A stretch of 64,000 nt of DNA from Oreocharis arfaki. Its lineage: Eukaryota; Chordata; Aves; Passeriformes; Paramythiidae. Of this stretch, positions 56,773 through 64,000 are shown piece by piece. The translations under genes were made by a program, and so were the position numbers. Numbering within the stretch: the stretch's first letter is position 1; each line of letters opens with the position of its first letter. Location: assembly GCA_013398015.1 (NCBI GenBank), contig VZRR01013429.1, positions 23,917 through 87,916 of the forward strand. The letters are read 5' to 3'. Under the pieces are notes generated by a model that was given only the letters and a program-made list of their open reading frames with translations, was not told the origin of the DNA and ran no database searches.

Positions 56773-58595
56773 TACTTACAAGTTCACCCAGAACAGTTTC
56801 AAAAAACTAATTCCTTTTCCATACGGCAATGACTGTGTATTAATCAAAACAAATTCTAGGCACACAGTGATATAAAGCCACCCCACCTTAATTTCTTAGC
56901 TGCACTTAACAGTGCCATCAGTCTTACGAAGGCAGTATTTGCTCTGCTGAAATGGATCTGCCATTTCGACCAACAGATAGCGAGAGATGGTATGAGATTT
57001 TTCTTGTCTGACCACAAATTCAGTGCAAGTTTCTTTTCTACCGCTGTTCCGACAACTTAATTCAATTAAATGTCTCTGACTTGTAACGAGATAAGAATTG
57101 GGCCAGTATTGAGCATTTCGGTGATCTAGCTCTTTTATTGCAATCACTGCATTTTAGTGCTTAAAAATGCTTAAAATAGTTATTTCAAATAAAACCTAGA
57201 GCTTTCCTTGTTTTAACAGTCACCTCCTAAACCTGAATGAACACTATAGCAGGGTGAGGGTCTGTGAGTCAGAAGCCAGCCTGCACCAGAGCCAAGGAGA
57301 GAAGGAATTGTTGGTATTCATTTCAAGGGAACATTCATTCCAACTGATATTTCAAATGTCAAGCTGGTATTAACTGCATCAAGCACTGATCAAAATACAC
57401 AAGACAAGAGATTGCTGAGAAAATCATCATAAGCATCTAAATTGGCTGTCATCACTAGGAGGAGTTTGGAAAGGTACAAGCCTTTAGCATCTCCTATGCC
57501 CCCTTCCGCTGAGGCTCCGTATTTTTGATGCCCTGATATAAAAGACAAACTCTCTCTCAATAAATTAGAGGGAATTAAGGTAGCTAAGAAATAGCACTTG
57601 CTCCACAGCCTGCTGACACGTGACCACCCATTAATTTAGGACACTGGGGGGGAATTGCTGGCTGGCTCTGTGCACACACAGCTTTCAGCAACAGCTCTGT
57701 ACCTGATTTGCAAGTGATGTGCTGAATGTTACAGAAAGTTTATAGAGTACATAAATTCTTTAGAAGATAGAAACTGCTGTGATTTACTCCCTCTTATAAT
57801 TCACAATTTCACCAAAATCCAATTTAAAGAGGAAACTGACACAGTATTAAAAATCAATGGCAATTAGACAAAAAAAAAACCTTAGCTAAACTGATGTAGG
57901 TGACTCTTAGGCAAAGGGACCAGGTAACTTCTCACCATCTCTTTCAGCCTATTTCTGCTGCTTTCAAAAAGATTTATGAAGTTTTTAAAAGCAGAAAGTT
58001 AATGGAAGGAACAAAACCTCTCCTCAGCATCCTCTGAAAGTGAACGTGGCTCTTCATGTCCTGACAAGCAGCTTCTCACGAGCCTCAACACAGCAATTAA
58101 AGATATTATTGCCTCTTTATTTTGCTCCTCTCTTGGAAATTACAGCTCCTTTAACAGGGACCACAGAAGAGCCGTGTCCCTGCCCAGGCTCAGCCGGGTG
58201 CATTAACGCAGTCCCCAGTGACAGCTCATGCTAATATGCCACACAATAAGTGTGATTAACTGATGTCCTGACACATTCCCTCCTGCCACGCTGTCACAGG
58301 GGCAGGGACATCCAGCAAGCAGCCAGGCAGGGATGCTGGAACTCACTGCGGGAAGATTTTCCCAAGGACACTGGTCAGACCCCTCGGAACAAACAGGCTA
58401 AGTGTTTCAGCTGCCTCTAGAAGCTAGTAAAATCTTATTTTGGAAGAAGAATAGATCTAAAGACAATAATATGTTAAATTCCAACCGAATTTTCCTTAAA
58501 ATAAAGCCACACGATATAAAAAATACTAGACAATACATAAACCTACAAACTGAGAAAAACTGCTATAATGGGAAACTCTAAGCTCTGAGGTTCTC

Positions 58596-58650
58596 AGGAT
58601 CATAGAATAAATGGAATTGGAAGGGACCCACAGAATCACCAAGTCCTAGA
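58596..58650 (-). mobile_element. CR1 LINE 3'-end remnant
   Basis: AGGATCATAGAATAAATGGA then ATTGGAAGGGACCCACAGA and CACCAAGTCC, a short diverged CR1 tail in reverse orientation. Confidence 0.8.
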
Positions 58651-61600
58651 TTTTCTAGAACAATGATTAGCTTTAATTTTGCCTCCCATGCCACAAAAAA
58701 CTATCCTGTGTGCTAATGTAAGCAACATATAACCATCAACACAATACACTTCATTAAATTAAAAATTAAAGAACAATCTTCCACATTGGAACAATTCTGC
58801 ACCATTGAACCCCTCTCCTCTTTCACAGTTTTGGATTTTTGGAACACCAAACCTTGCCAGACCAACAGTAATTCTGAAAATGTCACAGCAGTACATGAAG
58901 CTTTTCACTCTGCAAAATACTGATATGACACCTCTAGAGCAGTTATCCATATGTGAATTCCCTGTCAGACCGATATCCAGAAGTACTCAAGAAGTGGAAA
59001 CGCAGCAAGCAAACCACAGGTCCAGCCCCACTTCAACATGAGGGAAAAATCCCTTTTTGCCCAGACACATTTAGGGCACGGATTGGGCCCAAACGCCCCT
59101 CGCCAGCCCCTCTCTCAAGCTGGAGCCTTTCAGCACTTGGCATTTGAAGAACCATGAAATCTAAAATGTTCTTTTCAGCACATGTGTTCGGTGGTGAGAG
59201 CATACTGTGAAGGCAGCTCTTCCTGTTCACACTCCAGCACTTTATACTTCCAACTTCCTGTAACTATTCACACTTCCTAATAACGGCTGGCAGTGGACAT
59301 GCACTCAAGGAAGTTCACACAGACCCGAAAAGCAGCAACACTAATAACAACCAGCTTATACTTCCCTGATAAGATGACATTTACAGGTAATGATGTAGTA
59401 GACCACTGGTAAGTCCCAGGTTTAGAAGTATTGACTCACTCTGGGCTTTCCTAAGGGTATTACCTTACATTGTATACAATACAATAACAATATAATATAT
59501 TATACATCTTCTATGCTTTCTCCAAAAGTATTACCAAATCTGAAACCTAAAAACACCTGGGTTTCTTTTTGCTGTTTTAGTTTTCTGAGTTATTTGGGCA
59601 TTTTTTTTCTTTGTTTAGTTTTATGTTTTGTTTTGCTGAAGGTGGTTTTTTTGTTTAAACAACAGGCCTAGTTTCTACTTTTTGTATAAGTCTGTATCAG
59701 CTTATTGATCTAAGGGTTATCACCAGTAAAACCAAAGCAGAATTAGGGCAGCAGTTTGTTATTTTAAGAGTCCTGATGGCTTAAAAAGAACACAATAGGT
59801 TTCTAAAAACAATTTCCAAAGCCTCAACTCATCCAGTACGGTGTGAAGACCACCCAACTCACGCACATCAAATGTATAATCTAACAGACTGTGCAGGCAG
59901 ATGTTACGGGCCCTGGAAGAGCAAACAGCAACCCTGAAAAATTGTTAGCTACACATCTGGTTTTCGGTTTTCTTCCCACAGACACTCAGTCTGCACCTCT
60001 GAGATCAGACATGTTGTGTTTGCTCTGCCAGTGGTAAGACACCATCCACTGATAAGGAGATAAGGATTACTCTCTGCCACTATGAATGCTCTGAGGTGTG
60101 TTATTGAGTGCTGTTGGTTTTGAGTAAGAATTCACAAGTAAGATTTTGAGATAAATAAGAATTTAAATAAGCACACCTATGGTCTTGGTAATTTTACTTC
60201 TTCTTCATCCATATTTCCATCGCTGTCCTAATCTGAGTTCCTATTTAAGGCCAAGAAACCACCTGACGAGGCATGATGCAGACACAAGAATGTCTTTGAT
60301 TTCAATTATGGCCAAAGTATTGCACCAGCTCCATTTTCATCCCCATTTACAATGTCCTTCATTCGAGTCCTCTGGTCCTTCCATGCCTAAATGACCTGAG
60401 AATAGTTGCAAGACAAAGCTTGGGTGAGCACAAGCCAGCAGTCACTACATGACAGCCCAACCAGCCATGTGGATGCAGCTCCAGCACGACTTACAGGGTA
60501 CTAATCTTTCAGGATTTTCCCACAATTCCTCTCCTTGTGCAAAAGGAAAGAGAAGTTTTTTGCCTCTTAATGCTGCAAAGGCATAATCACAAAGCTTATC
60601 TTGATGCACTGCAAAAGAGGACAGGATGCGCTCCCAGGCATCTCACCCAGAACTCAAGGGAGGGTACAGCCCGTCAGGACACGGAATCCTGAAGGTCACT
60701 TCCAGGGGTGCTGCTCATATTTAAGATAGGCACACTCAAGAGAAACATTTTGAGTAACAGTGACTTGGGTTATGCACAACAAATCTGCGTCCCAAAGAGT
60801 TTACCACCTAAATCAGGATATTTTCAACGCTGCTTCTGAGCGCGTGTACTCTGAATGCACTAGACTGAAGGGACTCTTTGTTTTTTTATTAAATGGGTTA
60901 ATTTATCTCCACCAGAACGTTTGCTTTCCTGCCGAGTTATTAAACTGTCTGACTTTCAGGTGAATGCACAGTGAACAAAGGACTGCTCCACTTTTACTTA
61001 TCTAAATTCTGCCAGATCAATAAACACCCAAGCAGTGGAAACAATCTTTACAATTCACAACTAAGGCATCGAGTCTGACTGAAAGCAACCACGACGGCAG
61101 CAGGTGAACGGACAAACTGTACCAAAACACAACTACCCCAGAGCACTCCGTACCTACAGCTCCAATGACTGAACACTTGCTTTCAGTTTCTCCCAACTCA
61201 AGCTCTACCCACATGAGTAGATACACATTAAAGGCAGAGGTACCTGCAGAAATAACGTGCTAGACAGAGCCGAGAAACGCTGCAAAGCCAATCCTCAGCT
61301 GAGGTTTGACAGAGCCTACCCAAAGCAAATCCACTTCCCAGCCAGCCCCTGCAGAGCACATCGCCCCAAGCTGATCCCAGCCTCCAGGAACCCCAGGAAC
61401 AAACCTGTCTCACCCCTTTGTTCCCGGGAATACGCTGGTCTCATCCTGCTACAGGAGCTGCAGGATCACAGAAAGCAGCCACATGCAGGAACATCTAATC
61501 CAGCAACCCAGGGAGAGCAAAACAGCAGCCATGGAGTATTTTGTTACTCACTCAGGTTCTACAAACGGAATACCAGACCGCCAGACAAGGAGCACGCCAT

Positions 61601-63659
61601 CCATAATTAAACAGCAAAGTTTGGCATCTACCAGTGACTTGTCTCCAGGAATATCCAGCTGCACGCTACGACTGCTACCAAAGGACACAAATCATGGAAG
61701 TTTGGCCTCTTCTGCTAACAAACAGTGACAAAGGTGTGAGAGAGCATCACCAGCTTTATTTTTTCCCACATTTTCTTTTGCTGAATATCTAAAGTAAATA
61801 TAAAGGCTTCTTGACAGAAGAATTGAGGTCTAAAGTATCTAAAAAACCTCATGCGAGTAACACCAAGAGTTTAGAAATCCACACTAATACAGAAATTGGA
61901 ACATTTCCTTCCAAATACAACCAAAACTTTCCGAGAGATCCCCAGCACCAGATTGCCTGTCCCCAGGGAACAGCAAAGTATGCAGATAATTAAGCTTACT
62001 TGAGTTTACAACTTGTAACCTTCGTGTCATTTTATGGAAACAAACTGTATTTAAAGAAAAAAAAAAAGGAAGAAAATATTTACATTTTGACAACATACAA
62101 CTTGTTCACATGAGCGACCACCAAATAAGTTCCCATATGTTATCAGGAGGAGGTTTACAGTCTGATGTGACCCAGTGTACACATCCTAGACTTCCGAAGG
62201 ATGGCTCGCATCCCGCTGTCAGCACTCAGCAGCCCCCAAACCCATCTTTCACTTATGGTTATTCAGCTCCTCTGCAACTGTTTTCACTGAAGTATTTTTA
62301 GCATCCATCTTCAAAACACAAGTTTTGCCCTCTGGAAAGAAGCTAATTGCACCACCAGCTTTTTTCCATGCTGTCCCATTTCTCTCCTCTTTCCCGATCT
62401 CCTCTCTTTTCTTGAAGTCTTTCTTCCTCTGTTTTTCCTAATACTTGACATCCTTGTTTCCACAGTCATACTCAGCCAAGTTATCACCTTCATCTTCCTC
62501 TATCCAGTGTCCCCACACTTTCTCAACCTCATTTCCTTTTCCTCCTTGCTTTTGACTGATTCTTTCTCCATCACAGGAGAAAGTGAACTCCACCTCTACA
62601 GGCAGCTCCTCTTCCCTCTTTTTTCCTTAGAGCAACATTCCCAGCAGACTCTTCCATGCCTACTTCCCCCATAAAACTGTCAAACTTGTAGACCACAGAA
62701 ACTACACAACCTACAAGACTGGCTTGTGCTCCCTGAAGATCACGACAGGATCTCCACGATGACAATAAAACCTGGAAGCCCCCACTCTGCCATAGTATTC
62801 CAAACAGCCTGAAGGAAAGGGGTGGCAGGCAGCCTGTGATCCCAGCAGCAGGCACACAGGTTGTACGGATCCATGCCCGTGAATTTCTCAAAGCTGTTTT
62901 TATTCCAGGTATCACAGTGTGGACGCATGGAAGTCCACCACCAACTTTATGAAAACAGAAATTAAAAGCACACAGAACACACTTAGGGTGGGGGCATCGG
63001 CACAAGCCAGAGATACGGGTCTTTCTAGGGTATTTGTAGGACAACACCCTAAAATGATAAGGGCAAACGGCTCAGCACACGTATTTTGTTCACGAGGAAC
63101 AGTCTCAAACTTTTCTCTTAAGGACACAGAACACATGACCTATTTCCAGCCATACCCATCCATCGGCAGCCCATCTCACAAAGATAATGCTCGCTCCCAA
63201 TCCATTATCCCCATTGTACAAGGGAATGGGAATATCATCACTACAACCTCCAACTCCAAAAACTCATCACAGGCCAATTTCACACAGCTCGGACAGGTTG
63301 TTTCCCTGGGACAATGCAGCGAAGTGGGTTTTTTGTGCTAGGAAAAACATATTCCAGCAACAAGTGTTCCCTGAAGGAGTATCTCCAGTAATGGAGGCGA
63401 CACACACCAACAGTGTGCCCCACACAGCCCGATCGCACCCGCAGCGTATAAGGAAAGGAAGGAATGGGGCAAACGCTCATCAGGATTTTGGTGTAACACT
63501 TGCAAGGGGGATATTCCACACACATGTCATTCCCAAAAACACCTGCCCTGAAAGGGACCCAATCGAACCATCCACCACCAGCCACCGAGGCTGCAACCGT
63601 GGGCACCTCCCGTCACCTCACGCCTCCCTCCACAGGTGCCGAGGAACCCCCAGGACCCT

Positions 63660-64000
63660 TCAGGGGATGGAGGACAGGAGTGACAGCCCTGGGTGGCAGC
63701 TCACCAAAACCTCCAGCCCCCAAAGCACCACCACCACACGAGGTGACAGCCGGGGGAACAGACCCCCAGCCTGGGCAGGGGTCAGAGCCGGGGATCCAGG
63801 AGTGCCCTCACATCCCGTGGGACAGGCCCCCAGCCGCGGGCGGGGTGTCACTCGAGGGTCCAGTCCAGGAGTCCCCTCACATCCCGGGGGAGGGATCCCC
63901 GCCCCAGGCCGGGGTGTCACCAGAGGGCCCGGTGGTCCACCAACACCACGGGGGAGGGGCCAGGGGTGTCACTCGCGGGTCCCCTCACCCCCCCCGGGGA
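63660..64000. repeat. GC-rich minisatellite at right edge
   Basis: Degenerate units of about 64-70 bases starting near 63763, 63827, 63897 and 63961. Each holds a CCCCAG(C/G)C-like start, a GGGGTGTCAC box, a GTCCCCTCAC-like box and a run of G. The array reaches the window end, so its full length is unknown. Confidence 0.85.

Larger units (their letters stand above)
46127..63659. other. UNK: UNK intron 1 (within window)
   Basis: About 17.5 kb of AT-rich sequence with three short antisense CR1 remnants (listed separately) and simple A/T runs. No frame matching the expected UNK N-terminus (a Gly/Pro/Ala-rich start) was found on the minus strand, and no other gene or RNA gene was recognised. It may contain enhancers, but sequence alone does not show them. 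Confidence 0.7.

Noticed and set aside
56896..57147. Minus-strand 83-codon open frame in UNK intron 1
   Set aside because: It looks mildly protein-like but has no known family, no splice context and no matching neighbours; length is within chance.
1..64000. CRISPR arrays, operons, insertion sequences, toxin or viral genes
   Set aside because: None seen. The tandem repeats are minisatellites without spacers, all coding sequence is spliced vertebrate genes, and the mobile elements are CR1 LINE remnants.
1..64000. tRNA, rRNA, snoRNA or microRNA genes
   Set aside because: No tRNA box A/B pair, rRNA core or convincing long hairpin was recognised by eye; a covariance-model scan (tRNAscan-SE, Infernal) would be decisive.

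Overview
This is a vertebrate nuclear window, almost certainly from a bird. It has GT-AG introns, one clear CR1 LINE 3' end plus several short CR1 remnants, no Alu-like SINEs, and a GC-rich compact gene beside an AT-rich long-intron gene. It carries two protein-coding genes in tail-to-tail (convergent) order, probably with the 3' tail of a third gene at the left edge. This matches the vertebrate order WBP2 - UNC13D - UNK (human 17q25).

Layout. 1 to about 1265: probable last part of the WBP2 3' UTR (inference), ending with a poly(A) signal at 1238-1243. About 1266-3389: intergenic, with a GATA-motif cluster and a GC-rich proximal promoter. 3390-16977 (+): UNC13D (Munc13-4), 32 coding exons, all reconstructed in one continuous frame of 1,064 codons plus stop; 3' UTR to about 17690. 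About 17690-19430: intergenic gap between the converging 3' ends. About 19430-46126 (-): UNK (Unkempt), exons 2-16 (776 codons plus stop) with a long 3' UTR of about 4.1 kb. The first exon, expected to add about 35 residues, is not in the window, so intron 1 runs from 46127 to beyond 64000. The right edge (about 63660-64000) is a GC-rich minisatellite.

Function. UNC13D encodes a priming/tethering factor for secretory-granule exocytosis in blood cells; the C2A, MHD1, MHD2 and C2B regions are all recognisable, with the calcium-site aspartates of both C2 domains present. UNK encodes a cytoplasmic RNA-binding translational repressor with six CCCH zinc fingers, a serine-rich linker, a coiled coil and a C-terminal RING-like finger. 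The two are neighbours by ancient synteny; nothing here suggests a shared pathway.

I found no undescribed system. The points worth a second look are the short, uncertain N-terminus of UNC13D, candidate blood-cell promoter motifs, possible UNK self-binding sites in its own 3' UTR, tandem splice acceptors, minisatellites, and the minisatellite-rich edge lying in the direction of the missing UNK exon 1. Homology calls come from recognising the translated protein; no database search was possible.
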